From the NCBI GenBank assembly GCA_900539605.1, contig UQCS01000007.1, positions 1-64,000 of the forward strand: a stretch of DNA of 64,000 nt, written 5' to 3'. Below are positions 9,221-17,479 of this stretch, piece by piece. The position numbers were made by a program, and so were the translations under genes. Numbering within the stretch: position 1 is the first letter of the stretch; every line of letters begins with the position of its first letter. Origin of the DNA: an uncultured Azospirillum sp. (GTDB lineage Bacteria > Pseudomonadota > Alphaproteobacteria > RF32 > CAG-239). The notes beneath the pieces are model-generated. The model was not told where the DNA came from. It ran no database searches and saw only the letters and a program-made list of their open reading frames with translations.

Positions 9221-9526
9221 ATGAAGAAACTTGCGTTGTTTTTGGCGGTTTTGATGTTGGGCTGTTCGGCGGCTGCTCAGGCGCAAATGGCGGCAACTCG
9301 CGATGCACAGTACATAGCGGTGCTGCGGGCGGTGGTCAATTATAAAATTGACGACGACGAAAATATCCGCAATATCGAACGGCTGCGCGAAGATCGGCGC
9401 TTTAATGAAAAGGTGCAGAAAATGCTGGACAAGCTGAGTAACGAACGCAGCAAAAATACAACCAACCGCCGGGTTTTGCAAATTCTTGAACAGGCCGGGA
9501 AAGACCTGTATAATCTTTTGGATTAA
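9221..9526 (+). CDS. Small exported protein, 101 residues
   Basis: Not recognised as a family. MKKLALFLAVLMLGCSAAAQA is a clear signal sequence. Cleavage could be after AQA by signal peptidase I; the internal MLGC is a poor lipobox, so a lipoprotein is less likely. The mature part (~80 residues) is charged and probably helical, with two polar helices around ERLREDRRFNEKV and KMLDKLSNERSKN. A strong Shine-Dalgarno (AGGAGGCGGCA) precedes the ATG. It lies 63 bases upstream of another exported protein and is probably co-transcribed with it. Confidence 0.8.
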   Translation: MKKLALFLAVLMLGCSAAAQAQMAATRDAQYIAVLRAVVNYKIDDDENIRNIERLREDRRFNEKVQKMLDKLSNERSKNTTNRRVLQILEQAGKDLYNLLD

Positions 9527-9589
9527 GCTTTGTTTAACCAAGCGGTGATATCTTTTTGCCGGAATATTAACTCGAGACGGGGGAATTTG

Positions 9590-10072
9590 ATGAAAAAGTT
9601 TAAATATGCGGTGTTGAGCGCGACGGTTTTGCTGAGCGCCTGCCATCACAACGAAGTTTATTATGACGAAAGCGTTATTGCCGTTGAAGAAACGGCGGTT
9701 GAAACTACCGGCGGTGAAGTTGTTGCAACCGCTGTTCCCGCCGCAGCCGGTCAATCGGTTATAACGACCGAAACACCGGTGGCCGAACCAAAACAGCCCC
9801 GGGAAGAAGTTGAAATTATGAATCCGGATCAACCGGTCGAAAAGCTGGCTTACGATTCGGCTTATGACCGTTTTCTTGACAATGTGGTGATCAAAGCCCG
9901 TTCGGACAATTATGTAACCTATGAGTATAAAGATGTCCGGGTTGACGAACTGGCACCGCTGGCTTCGCGTTATTGTGAAGAACACGGCAACCGTACCGCG
10001 GTTTTACGAAGTGTCATTCTGTATAAAAATTATGCCCGCCGGGCGACTTTTGACTGTCTGCGCTTGCAATAG
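9590..10072 (+). CDS. Small lipoprotein, 160 residues
   Basis: The ATG at 9590 follows a good Shine-Dalgarno (GACGGGGGA). The product starts MKKFKYAVLSATVLLSAC, a textbook lipobox (LLSAC). An acidic, alanine/valine-rich linker of ~60 residues follows, then a small domain of ~75 residues (YDRFLDNVVIKARSDNYVTY... YCEEHG ... RRATFDCLRL). The two cysteines of that domain could pair in the periplasm. The family is not recognised. The frame extends to 9530, but that extension has no signal-like character. Confidence 0.75.
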   Translation: MKKFKYAVLSATVLLSACHHNEVYYDESVIAVEETAVETTGGEVVATAVPAAAGQSVITTETPVAEPKQPREEVEIMNPDQPVEKLAYDSAYDRFLDNVVIKARSDNYVTYEYKDVRVDELAPLASRYCEEHGNRTAVLRSVILYKNYARRATFDCLRLQ

Positions 10073-10138
10073 ACTTTTAAAAATCCTATATAAATATCAA
10101 ATATGACAGGGTTTTAAAAAGATCAGGCAAGAAGTTAA

Positions 10139-11074
10139 ATGGCAAAAGATTTATACAACATTTTAGGCGTGTCCAAAATGGCGACCAAGGCCGAAATCAA
10201 ATCGGCCTACCATAAGTTGGCCCGCAAATATCATCCCGACGTAAACAAAGACAATCCGTCCGCTGCCGAAAAGTTTAAGGAAATTTCGGCAGCTTACGAT
10301 ATTTTAGGTGATGAAGACAAGCGCAAAAAATATGACAACAATGAGATTGACGCCGATGGCAAGCCTACCGGTTTTGGTGCCGGGTACGGCAATACATATT
10401 CCGGCGGCGGCAATCCGTTTGGTCAGGGCGGTTTTTATTCATCTTCGGGCGACCAAAATGCCAACTTTGATTTCTCTTCCATTTTCGGCGACGATATTTT
10501 TTCGGCGTTCAACGGTGGCCAGGGTGGCCGGCATGGATTTTCGGGTGCTTCGCGCCGTTCTCGCAAGGGTGAAGACGTATCCTATACAATGCGAATCGAT
10601 TTTTTGACAGCCGTGCGCGGCGGCGAACGACAAATTGCGCTCGGCGGCCGTAACATCAATGTCAAAATTCCCTCCGGAACCGTGGACGGACAAACGTTGC
10701 GTCTGAAAGGACTGGGAAATCCGGGACATTACGGCGGTGAAAACGGTGATGTCCTGATTACGCTGAATGTTGATAAACATCCTTATTTCGGCATGGAAGG
10801 GCAGAATATTACAATGGAACTGCCGATTACTGTAAAAGAGGCGGTTTTGGGCGCCAAAATCACCGTACCGACAATTGACGGTCAGGTGGCAGTAAAAGTT
10901 CCCGCCTATGCCGGCAGCGGCGACAAACTGCGCCTGAAAGGCAAAGGAGTTAAAAATCGCAACGGCCAAGGCGATCAGATCATCACCCTGAAGATTGTGG
11001 CACCGCGGATCAAAAACGCCGAATTGGAAAAAGTGCTGCAAACAATGCCGGACGAAAACATAAGGACTTTTTAA
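10139..11074 (+). CDS. DnaJ-type co-chaperone of the CbpA class
   Basis: The 311 residues begin with a J domain (about 4-66) containing HPD at 32-34, which stimulates DnaK ATPase. A glycine/phenylalanine-rich linker (about 85-150) follows, then the two C-terminal beta domains that bind client proteins, with typical segments GGERQIALGGRNINVKIPSG and HPYFGMEGQNITMELPI. The CXXCXGXG zinc-finger repeats of DnaJ are absent, so it is a class B/CbpA-like protein. The stop overlaps the next start by one base (TAATG), so the DUF1349 gene is coupled to it. Confidence 0.93.
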   Translation: MAKDLYNILGVSKMATKAEIKSAYHKLARKYHPDVNKDNPSAAEKFKEISAAYDILGDEDKRKKYDNNEIDADGKPTGFGAGYGNTYSGGGNPFGQGGFYSSSGDQNANFDFSSIFGDDIFSAFNGGQGGRHGFSGASRRSRKGEDVSYTMRIDFLTAVRGGERQIALGGRNINVKIPSGTVDGQTLRLKGLGNPGHYGGENGDVLITLNVDKHPYFGMEGQNITMELPITVKEAVLGAKITVPTIDGQVAVKVPAYAGSGDKLRLKGKGVKNRNGQGDQIITLKIVAPRIKNAELEKVLQTMPDENIRTF

Positions 11075-11646
11075 TGCTGCTGGAAGCACTGCGTGATTTT
11101 GAATGGTACAACGAGCCTCGGGAAGTTTCTTTCAGTGATCGCGGGGTGAAAATTACCGCGTCCCCGCATACCGATTTTTGGCAGGATACCGTGCGTGCCT
11201 ATCATAAAGATAACGGCCATTTTTTCTATGGTGGCCGGCGCGGTGCTTTTATAATGACGGCCTCTTGGCGGTTTGACAATCCCGGCGGTTTTGCCCAATG
11301 CGGTTTGATGGGACGGCTTGATGAGGAAAACTGGTTCAAAATTGCGGTGATGTCACGCAACCGTCAACCGCAAAATATCGGTACGGTAGTAACGGTTAAC
11401 GGCAATTCTGATATGGCTCTGGTCCCGCTTGAAGGGACACCGGCGGATGTGTGGTTCCGCGTGCGCAAAAGTACCGACGGGGTTTATGAGTTGTCTTATT
11501 CGGTTAACGGGATTGTTTTTGCGGCGGTGCGGCGCTTTCGTCTCGGTCGTGAAAGTGCTGAAGTTGACGCCGGCGTATATATTTGCAGCCCTTCTGAGCA
11601 GGGTTACACGGCTCTGTTGTCTTCAATTGAAAATGATGCTTTGTAA
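11074..11646 (+). CDS. DUF1349 domain protein
   Basis: 190 residues resembling the DUF1349 / 'regulation of enolase 1' family, a concanavalin-like beta-sandwich. Supporting segments are WYNEPREVSFSDRGVKITAS near the N-terminus, CGLMGRLDEENWFKIAVM in the middle (the family's D...W.K.G pattern), and the C-terminal VDAGVYICSPSEQGY. The cellular role is unknown; some members bind carbohydrate. It is cytosolic by sequence (no signal). Translation is coupled to the DnaJ-like gene by the TAATG overlap. Confidence 0.8.
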   Translation: MLLEALRDFEWYNEPREVSFSDRGVKITASPHTDFWQDTVRAYHKDNGHFFYGGRRGAFIMTASWRFDNPGGFAQCGLMGRLDEENWFKIAVMSRNRQPQNIGTVVTVNGNSDMALVPLEGTPADVWFRVRKSTDGVYELSYSVNGIVFAAVRRFRLGRESAEVDAGVYICSPSEQGYTALLSSIENDAL

Positions 11647-11791
11647 AAGGCCTTATCTCGGCCGCTTCAATTGTAACCGGGAATGGCATCGGTTTTTGGT
11701 GACCGAAAATAAAGATTCTGAGGCGTTGTATTTGAAATTGTCACGGTCAGCTTTTGAAGCGTCGGTTCTGTCCTGTGTGGTGAAAGGATCG

Positions 11792-12376
11792 TCAGTCGTA
11801 AAACCAGGCAATGCCACATTTGAACAATTTGTCACATTTGCAATGAGACGCGGCTTCGGCCGGGGACAACGGCAGGTCGACTGCGGCATATTCGCCGTTG
11901 TCAAGGTTGGAGGGAAAACCCCGCGGCGGAACAATGCCGGTCGGACTGATAACCAAATATTGCAAACCGTTGGCGCTGCCACCCCAGTCGGTTGAAGCGA
12001 GTTGAGAACAGGTTTTTTCGGTCAATCCGTTATAAACCATCACAAAACCTTTATTACGGGCAATTGATTTGATTGTGACTTCGCCGTTCATGACATGAAA
12101 GAGCTTTTTTCCTGTTTCGTCTTTACGAACACCGGTAGCCAGATTAAGCTCAACCACGTTTTTATCCAAATCTTCATATGACTTCTGGTCAGCATACATG
12201 TTTTTTATATTATGTGCTGTGGTGCTGATGTCGACCACCAACTTATCGGTATTTATTTTTTCCATTGCTTTGGTATAACCAGCAATCCCACCGATCGACA
12301 AAACACCGATAATTGCCAATACGCCTAAAATTTCGATCATTGAGCGTCCTTGTTGGCAAAGAAGAGCATGTCTCAA
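11792..12376 (-). CDS. Type IVb pilin, second copy
   Basis: 194 residues. A short leader ends GRSMIEILGVLAIIGVLSIG, which is the prepilin motif: glycine before the cleavage site, glutamate at mature position 5, then the hydrophobic N-terminal helix. The C-terminal part has a cysteine pair typical of PilS/TcpA pilins (KTCSQLASTDWG and HCKCDKLFKC). It is related to the PilS-like protein at 13435 through the leader and the C..LA..DWG motif, but diverges elsewhere. The start is TTG at 12376 behind GGAG; no ATG gives a proper leader. It lies 1058 bases beyond pilS, so it probably has its own promoter, and an 18-T run sits ~127 bases upstream. It could be a minor pilin, an alternative major pilin or an adhesin-tip pilin. 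Confidence 0.85.
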   Translation of the reverse strand: MRHALLCQQGRSMIEILGVLAIIGVLSIGGIAGYTKAMEKINTDKLVVDISTTAHNIKNMYADQKSYEDLDKNVVELNLATGVRKDETGKKLFHVMNGEVTIKSIARNKGFVMVYNGLTEKTCSQLASTDWGGSANGLQYLVISPTGIVPPRGFPSNLDNGEYAAVDLPLSPAEAASHCKCDKLFKCGIAWFYD

Positions 12377-12502
12377 GTTTTAGTCTCCAAAACATTTAAT
12401 TTTTTATACCTTTACATATTATTTCACTCGAGAGGAAAATACAAGTCTTTTTGTTTAATTCTATAGATGTCATTTTGCCTCTAATCAGTTGAATTGTATC
12501 TG

Positions 12503-12520
12503 TTTTTTTTTTTTTTTTTT
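12503..12520 (+). repeat. 18-base poly-T tract upstream of the second pilin
   Basis: An uninterrupted run of 18 T (poly-A on the coding strand of the pilin), ending ~127 bases before its TTG start. Such tracts are prone to slippage. It could tune promoter activity like an UP-element or a phase-variable switch. Confidence 0.8.
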
Positions 12521-13025
12521 GTTGCAAAAAAGAGGTGCCTCGGCGGTCATTTTTTGGGCCTTAACGGCGATGCCGGTTTTAAAATAGTATGTCATTTAAG
12601 GAAGAGGATTTCAAGCACACGTTGAGCAGAGCGAATCTTCCGATTCGTTACGATACGACGAAGTGAAAAATACACTTTGAGGATGAGCTCTGTAACCGAG
12701 TTTTGACGAATACTCAACCGCTGTTACGTCGGTTTTGGTTGGTAATAAGGAAAATGACCGTTTTTCTAAAAGCCGGGGATTTTCAATCTGCAAATTCAGA
12801 TTATCTGATTTCGGTATGGTCTGTTGTAGCTTAATCTGTCGTTTAAGGATCGGTATAAAACAAATACAGATATTGAGAATTGTTTTTATAAAAATTGATG
12901 CAGGGCTTTGCATATGCTGCCGGGGGCAAAAATACGTTCGACTTTACCGGGAGGCAAGGCAAAAAATAGCCTCGGGCTCTGTCAGAGGTACGGGATAAAC
13001 ATCTGCGAGCTAACGCAAGCGGTCT

Positions 13026-13110
13026 TAACTATTCCGAACGATGTTCGTTCAGCCCAAAGGTGGTGCAAGTCTAATGACTGGATTGGAATCCTGCATCTGC
13101 CTGTAAAGCA
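13026..13110 (+). repeat. Structured repeat B, copy 1
   Basis: About 85 bases starting TAACTATTCCGAACGATGTTCG, containing the hairpin CGAAC-GAT-GTTCG and ending CTGCATCTGCCTGTAAAGCA. It is a diverged direct repeat of 13284-13370. Confidence 0.65.
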
Positions 13111-13117
13111 TTGATAG

Positions 13118-13242
13118 AGAACCCTAGGTAAACCGAGGATTCTATTAAAGATACAAACCTAACGGTTTGACCCGCATACAAAGGCGTGGAACGGTGTTTT
13201 ATGACATCTTTGCATTCAGTCCCGAGTAAACGCGGGTTTTTC
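13118..13242 (+). repeat. Structured repeat A, copy 1, ending in a terminator-like hairpin
   Basis: It begins with a TAAA-loop hairpin (CCTAGG-TAAA-CCGAGG). The core CTAACGGTTTGACCCGC ... ACAAAGGC ... GCATTCAG follows, and it ends with CCCGAGTAAACGCGGG and a T-run. The same layout occurs on the minus strand at 51328-51449. Confidence 0.7.
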
Positions 13243-13283
13243 TGTAAAATATATAATAAAACTCCGCCGCCTAACACAAGGGG

Positions 13284-13370
13284 TTAACTGTTCCGAACAA
13301 TGTTCGCCGGTTCAAAGGCTTCGCAAGCCTGATGGCTGGGCTGAAATATCTGCATTCACCTGCTTACACA
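13284..13370 (+). repeat. Structured repeat B, copy 2
   Basis: It starts TTAACTGTTCCGAACAATGTTCG. Two perfect hairpins (CGAAC-AAT-GTTCG and AGGCTT-CGC-AAGCCT) are present. It ends CTGCATTCACCTGCTTACACA and is a diverged copy of 13026-13110. Confidence 0.65.
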
Positions 13371-13384
13371 GACGTTCGAACCAT

Positions 13385-13416
13385 AAAAAAAAGAGGAAGT
13401 TTTTCTTCCTCTTTTT
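13385..13416 (-). terminator. Intrinsic terminator of pilS
   Basis: AAGAGGAAG / CTTCCTCTT with a 5-base loop and T-run on the minus strand, ~20 bases beyond the pilS stop. It is nearly symmetric, so it could also stop plus-strand transcripts from the repeat region. Confidence 0.9.
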
Positions 13417-13434
13417 AATTTCACTAAGTTGAAA

Positions 13435-14004
13435 TTAGTAGTATTTCCACTCAACGGAGTTGGTATCACCATTTCCGCTGCAACCGGCAGCTGCATCAGC
13501 CAACTTCAAAGGCAGAGTAGCTGCTGCTGTTGTACCTTCTTTCTTGGTCGGGCCGGTGGTTACCGATACCAAACCTGAACCCGAACCGGAACCCCAGTCG
13601 GCTGTTGCCAAAGCAACACAGGCTTCTTTACCCAAACCTTCAAATTTAACTGTAAAACTTCTGCCAGAATCAGCCGATGCAATGCTTACATCACCGTTAA
13701 AAGCGTTGTATGCTTTGGTAGCGGTTGCCGGAGCAACACCGTTCAGCATTTCGGCACCGACAGCACCCATCTGAATAGCAACGGTTGTATTCAAGCCATC
13801 GTAGTTAGGCTGACCGGAATAGAGCGTACGGATGTTGGTAACGGTTGTTGATACCTGATCCATTGCTTTAGTGAGTTTGAATTTTGCCATCGCTTTAGAA
13901 TAACCTGCGATACCGCCGACCGACAGCACGCCGATAATTGCCAAAACACCGAGCATTTCCACCATGGAACGACCGCTTTGCTCATTCTTATATAAAGTCT
14001 TCAT
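13435..14004 (-). CDS. pilS: Major type IVb pilin, PilS-like
   Basis: Pilin subunit of a thin type IVb pilus. 189 residues: an 11-residue leader ending SG, then RSMVEMLGVLAIIGVLSVGG, with glutamate at mature position 5, for processing by a prepilin peptidase not seen in this window. The pilin body has IRTLYSGQPNYDGLN, the A-rich middle, and a C-terminal disulfide pair (EACVALATADWG and AAGCSGNG). It follows the pilin-like gene 14109 after 104 bases that include its own strong -10 box and a GGGAG Shine-Dalgarno. It ends at a good terminator. Separate promoter and terminator fit a highly expressed major subunit. The symbol follows the R64 thin-pilus nomenclature. Confidence 0.9.
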   Translation of the reverse strand: MKTLYKNEQSGRSMVEMLGVLAIIGVLSVGGIAGYSKAMAKFKLTKAMDQVSTTVTNIRTLYSGQPNYDGLNTTVAIQMGAVGAEMLNGVAPATATKAYNAFNGDVSIASADSGRSFTVKFEGLGKEACVALATADWGSGSGSGLVSVTTGPTKKEGTTAAATLPLKLADAAAGCSGNGDTNSVEWKYY

Positions 14005-14038
14005 TTTTTTCTCCCAAAAAAAAATCGTATTTCAAGTA

Positions 14039-14070
14039 ATTATAATAGCTTAAAAATTGCTATAATACAA
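14039..14070 (-). promoter_or_regulatory. Candidate promoter of pilS
   Basis: A consensus TATAAT reads on the minus strand at 14044-14039, 35 bases before the ATG. A TTGTAT lies upstream at a long 20-base spacing, so the -35 is uncertain. The box lies in an imperfect inverted repeat (ATTATAGC ... GCTATTAT). Confidence 0.5.
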
Positions 14071-14108
14071 GTTATTTTTACCTCAGCGCATTCCATTCCG
14101 CTACAAAA

Positions 14109-14657
14109 TTATTCTATTGTCCACAGAACTTTAGAACCTTTGCGACAGATTTTCTGTGCCTCCTGCCGGGCAACCGGCAATTTATAGTTCTCTTCTCCCC
14201 AACTGAACGTTTGGCGGTTATCTCCGCTAACGACAGTGATTTGTAAGAGTCCTAACTCTTCGGGTCGTTCAAAGCGGTATGCCGCCAGAGCAACGCATTC
14301 GCCCATGCTCAACTCGCTGTAAACAACGTCAAAACTGCGTTCTCCCGGCATTACGGTCTCGCCGTTTTCACCGCTGCCGATCAAAACCGGCTTGCCGAGA
14401 GCATTTGTAAGTCTGCCTTTATGATAAGACAGATTAGTTAATATATTGTTATCAACTGTCGATTGTGTATTCAACCCCCAGTAGTCAATCTTGCTGGCGT
14501 AGTGGCGGCGAACCAGCGCCGCTGCTTCGGCAACCTGGAGTGCGGCTTGTTCCACTTTTTTGGTCGGGGTGACATAATGCCACACCATAATTCCGCTCAG
14601 CAAGACCAAAGCGGCAATCAGCAGGACAATCGGTCGGTTGTTGATTTTCTGCCGCAT
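14109..14657 (-). CDS. Pilin-like protein without a prepilin leader
   Basis: 182 residues from the ATG at 14657, one base after the pilR stop. Residues ~7-27 (NRPIVLLIAALVLLSGIMV) form one membrane anchor, but there is no G/F-T/S-L-E cleavage motif. The periplasmic part resembles PilS-type pilin bodies: AAALVRRHYASKIDYWGLNT, LTNALGKPVLIGSG and MGECVALAAY...ICRKG with two cysteines. The position between pilR and pilS and the fold pattern suggest a minor pilin or assembly factor that stays in the inner membrane. A longer in-frame start exists 42 bases upstream, inside pilR, but it adds a cysteine-rich tail with no support. Confidence 0.75.
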   Translation of the reverse strand: MRQKINNRPIVLLIAALVLLSGIMVWHYVTPTKKVEQAALQVAEAAALVRRHYASKIDYWGLNTQSTVDNNILTNLSYHKGRLTNALGKPVLIGSGENGETVMPGERSFDVVYSELSMGECVALAAYRFERPEELGLLQITVVSGDNRQTFSWGEENYKLPVARQEAQKICRKGSKVLWTIE

Positions 14658-14658
14658 T

Positions 14659-15783
14659 CTACATACCCATCGAACTGGTGATTTGGTCTTGCATTTCAAA
14701 GGTTCCCATAACCGCCCAGGCGATAATGCCGGAAACCATCAGCAGGGCCACCATGTTCAAAATGCTAGCTTTTTGTTCAATTACGTAAGCCGATTCGTCT
14801 AGCCAGTTGTTGGCCAGATTTTCCAGTGCTTCTTCAAAGTTGTCCATTTCCGAATAGATTTTTAAGTCGCCGATAATCTCGGCATCCGGAAATTCCAGCT
14901 TGGTTTTTGATAATGCCTGCCCTAAGTTATCACCGTTATTAATAAAGACCAACGCCTTGTCAATTCTTTCTTTCAAATAGCGGGTCGAGTCTTTTCTTAG
15001 CGCCCGCATTGCGTTTGAAACCGGAGTTCCGCCTTTGACCAGTGCCGACATCGCCAGCAGCCAGGTAATTCCCACAAATACCTTATACAGTGACCATGGC
15101 GGCATATGATCGGCAATCGCCCGTGTCGGGCCGGTCCAAATACCGATGGTCAGATAAATTACCAGCATGATTGACGGCAAAATAGAAAAGGCAACAATCC
15201 AGTATTCCTGAATCCACGATGACAGGTCAACCAGTGTTCGCGCAGTTCCCTGCCAGCGCGTGTTCGGCGCCGCGTCGATCATCGGCGGCACCATGTAGGC
15301 ACCGATACCGTAAATAATCAAAACCACCATCATCATCAGGAAGGCCGGGTAGGAAATCGCGCCGATAATCGGACGCAGCATTTTGGTGGTGCCTTCGGTA
15401 ACCCGGATCAGGTTGTATAAAGCGCCTTCCAAGTCGGAAACGTCGCCCACCGACAACATCAGACGTTCGCGATCCGGTGCCCATCCTTTGAGAGCGTCGG
15501 AAAACGACATACCGTTTTGCAGGCCGTAACCCCATTGTGCAATCGCAATTGCCATCGGTTCGCTGGGATTTTTGCCGTCGTTGGTGATGGTTGCGTGCAG
15601 CATATCCAGCGCATTCATCAGCGAGAACCGGTTGCTCATCAAAGAAGCGATCTTCCGGTAAATCTTCAACCGGGTAGCCCCCGACATCAGGCAAATCATT
15701 TTCGCATAGTAAATTTCGATGCTGTTTACTTTTTTCAGTGCCTGACTTAAGTTAGAGGCCGAATCTCTTTTCTTCTCTTCCAT
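14659..15783 (-). CDS. pilR: Type IV pilus inner-membrane platform protein PilR
   Basis: 374 residues of the GspF/PilC superfamily. This protein forms the inner-membrane platform that couples the PilQ ATPase to pilin extraction. Two homologous cytosolic helical domains are visible: IYRKIASLMSNRFSLMNALD... with SFSDALKGW, and WLLAMSALVKGGTPVSNAM... with ALSKTKLEFPDAEIIG. They are separated by a membrane pair (AFLMMMVVLIIYGIGAYMV and IVAFSILPSIMLVIYLTIG), with a final membrane helix near the C-terminus. Length and order after pilQ match R64 PilR. A GAGAGGAAAAGAAG Shine-Dalgarno precedes the ATG, 18 bases from the pilQ stop. Confidence 0.9.
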   Translation of the reverse strand: MEEKKRDSASNLSQALKKVNSIEIYYAKMICLMSGATRLKIYRKIASLMSNRFSLMNALDMLHATITNDGKNPSEPMAIAIAQWGYGLQNGMSFSDALKGWAPDRERLMLSVGDVSDLEGALYNLIRVTEGTTKMLRPIIGAISYPAFLMMMVVLIIYGIGAYMVPPMIDAAPNTRWQGTARTLVDLSSWIQEYWIVAFSILPSIMLVIYLTIGIWTGPTRAIADHMPPWSLYKVFVGITWLLAMSALVKGGTPVSNAMRALRKDSTRYLKERIDKALVFINNGDNLGQALSKTKLEFPDAEIIGDLKIYSEMDNFEEALENLANNWLDESAYVIEQKASILNMVALLMVSGIIAWAVMGTFEMQDQITSSMGM

Positions 15784-15801
15784 CTTCTTTTCCTCTCTGT
15801 T

Positions 15802-17472
15802 TTAGTATACCGGACGCTGATCCAGCAGACCGCACCACCGTTCGACTTCGTCCAAATCAATCAATCCTTTTAACATCCGTTCCAACGCGGCGTCTTTTAA
15901 GGTTCTTCCGTTAAGGTCACCGGTCCAATAATCAATTGCTTTGCGGGTTTCGCCGGCAATCATCAATTCCAAAAAAGTTCCATCGGGCAAAATCATTTCT
16001 TGTACGCCCAAACGTCCTTTGATGCCGCGGCCTTCGCAGAACTTGCAGCCGGGACCTTTCAGATAGGTGTTTTCAACCCCAAAATCGCCCAGCGCAGTGC
16101 GCAGGCGTTTAACCGCCGGATAGTCCAGTTTTTCTTTTACCGGAATACGGCAATAGGGGCAGAGTTTTCTGAACAGACGTTGAGAAATCAAGCCCTTTAA
16201 CAGTTCCGGGTCGCTTAACATATATGATTGCACGCCCATATCGCGCAAACGAGTTACGATAGCCGGTGCCGAGTTGGCGTGCAAAGTCGCCCAAACCAAG
16301 TGTCCCGACAACGCACCTTTAAATGTCAGACTGGCGGTGGCCAGCGAACGGATTTCACCCACCATCAAAACATCCGGGTCGGATCGCAATGCGGCTGACA
16401 AAGCCAGCGTAAATTGGACTGTTTTTTCTTCTTCCGTGTTGGCGTTAGTCACCGGCATCTGCCGGGCGCCGGGAATCGGATATTCCGGCGGATCTTCTAC
16501 CGTCAGCAGGTTTATTTCACCGTTTTTCTCTTTGATTAGTTTGATCATGTTTCTTTGCAGCAGGGTCGATTTTCCCGAACCGGTCGGCCCGGCGACGATA
16601 TTCAGCCCCACCGGTGCTGCGCGCAGGCGGAAAAACAAATCCTGTTCATATTCGCCGCAACCGAGAGCCGCCAAGTCATCGTTGCCGTCCGGGTTATCGT
16701 CGGCATATAACAGACGCATAACCAAATATTGCGAACCGAAGGCAATCGGGTTAAACTGCAAGCGGATCGCCAGCACGTTGTGCGGCAGCATCAATTTACC
16801 TTTGGAGCCGCGTAACGGCGTCGATCCCAGCTTTTGCGCGCCCTGAAACTCGTTTTGGGCATAGTTGGCATCCGAAATATCGGCTGAAGCAAAGGCTGCA
16901 CGTACAAATTGATCGCCCCATTCTTTACTGTATTCCATTTCTTTGATCATCACGCCGTTGGCGCGGAAAAAGATTTCGGTACAGTTGTCGGAAACCACAA
17001 CGTGCACGTCGGATACTTTCATTGACGAAGCACGTTTGGTAATATTAACGAAGTCGCGTTGCATTTGCAAACGCGCCAAGTCTTCATCATCTTCGGAAAA
17101 GACCTGATTGCGTTCGGCCATCGCGTAAATAGTTGCCAGTTCGTTTTGCGAAACATAGACAGGGGCTTTCATCTTGATCCCCTTCTTTTCCGCAATACTC
17201 AGAAAACTCAGGACCGGGCCGTCAAAACGATGGTCCTTGGAGATCAATAACGTACCGTCGGCAAAAAGCGCCAAACGCCGGCGCGTTTCGTCGTTGATAT
17301 TTAATGACGAACCGTCCGGCAGTTTGCCTTTAGGCATAGTGCACAAGTAATTATCGTTGGCAAAAAGACCATCAATAAAATCCTTCGAACTTGTCTTCTT
17401 GGGCTGCTCGGCAGGAGCAGCCCCGGAGATATTAGCGTTTTCTTTGCCTTGTGTTGTGCTTTCTTCTACCAT
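15802..17472 (-). CDS. pilQ: Type IV pilus assembly ATPase PilQ
   Basis: 556-residue secretion ATPase of the GspE/PilB type that powers pilus polymerisation at the inner membrane. Walker A is GPTGSGKST at 295-303 and the Walker B region DPDVLMVGEIRS lies at about 365-376. The Asp box (TVEDPPEYPI) precedes it and the His box (WATLHANS) follows. A metal-binding tetracysteine site (CPYC at 438-441, CKFC at 476-479) is present, as in GspE. The N-terminal ~150 residues are family-specific. It lies between pilP (7 bases upstream) and pilR (18 bases downstream). Confidence 0.95.
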   Translation of the reverse strand: MVEESTTQGKENANISGAAPAEQPKKTSSKDFIDGLFANDNYLCTMPKGKLPDGSSLNINDETRRRLALFADGTLLISKDHRFDGPVLSFLSIAEKKGIKMKAPVYVSQNELATIYAMAERNQVFSEDDEDLARLQMQRDFVNITKRASSMKVSDVHVVVSDNCTEIFFRANGVMIKEMEYSKEWGDQFVRAAFASADISDANYAQNEFQGAQKLGSTPLRGSKGKLMLPHNVLAIRLQFNPIAFGSQYLVMRLLYADDNPDGNDDLAALGCGEYEQDLFFRLRAAPVGLNIVAGPTGSGKSTLLQRNMIKLIKEKNGEINLLTVEDPPEYPIPGARQMPVTNANTEEEKTVQFTLALSAALRSDPDVLMVGEIRSLATASLTFKGALSGHLVWATLHANSAPAIVTRLRDMGVQSYMLSDPELLKGLISQRLFRKLCPYCRIPVKEKLDYPAVKRLRTALGDFGVENTYLKGPGCKFCEGRGIKGRLGVQEMILPDGTFLELMIAGETRKAIDYWTGDLNGRTLKDAALERMLKGLIDLDEVERWCGLLDQRPVY

Positions 17473-17479
17473 TTCTTTG

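Larger units (their letters stand above)
12377..13434. other. 1.06 kb non-coding region between the two pilin genes
   Basis: No convincing gene; the short frames present have no Shine-Dalgarno and odd composition. Contents, left to right: promoter and leader of the second pilin, an 18-T run, several small hairpins (for example CGAATC-TTCC-GATTCG near 12630), two copies of a structured repeat (13026-13110 and 13284-13370) flanking a different repeat (13118-13242), and the pilS terminator. Confidence 0.6.

Noticed and set aside
12611..12913. 100-codon minus-strand frame between the pilin genes
   Set aside because: No ribosome-binding site, low-complexity and serine-rich; it lies in DNA with hairpin repeats and looks non-coding.
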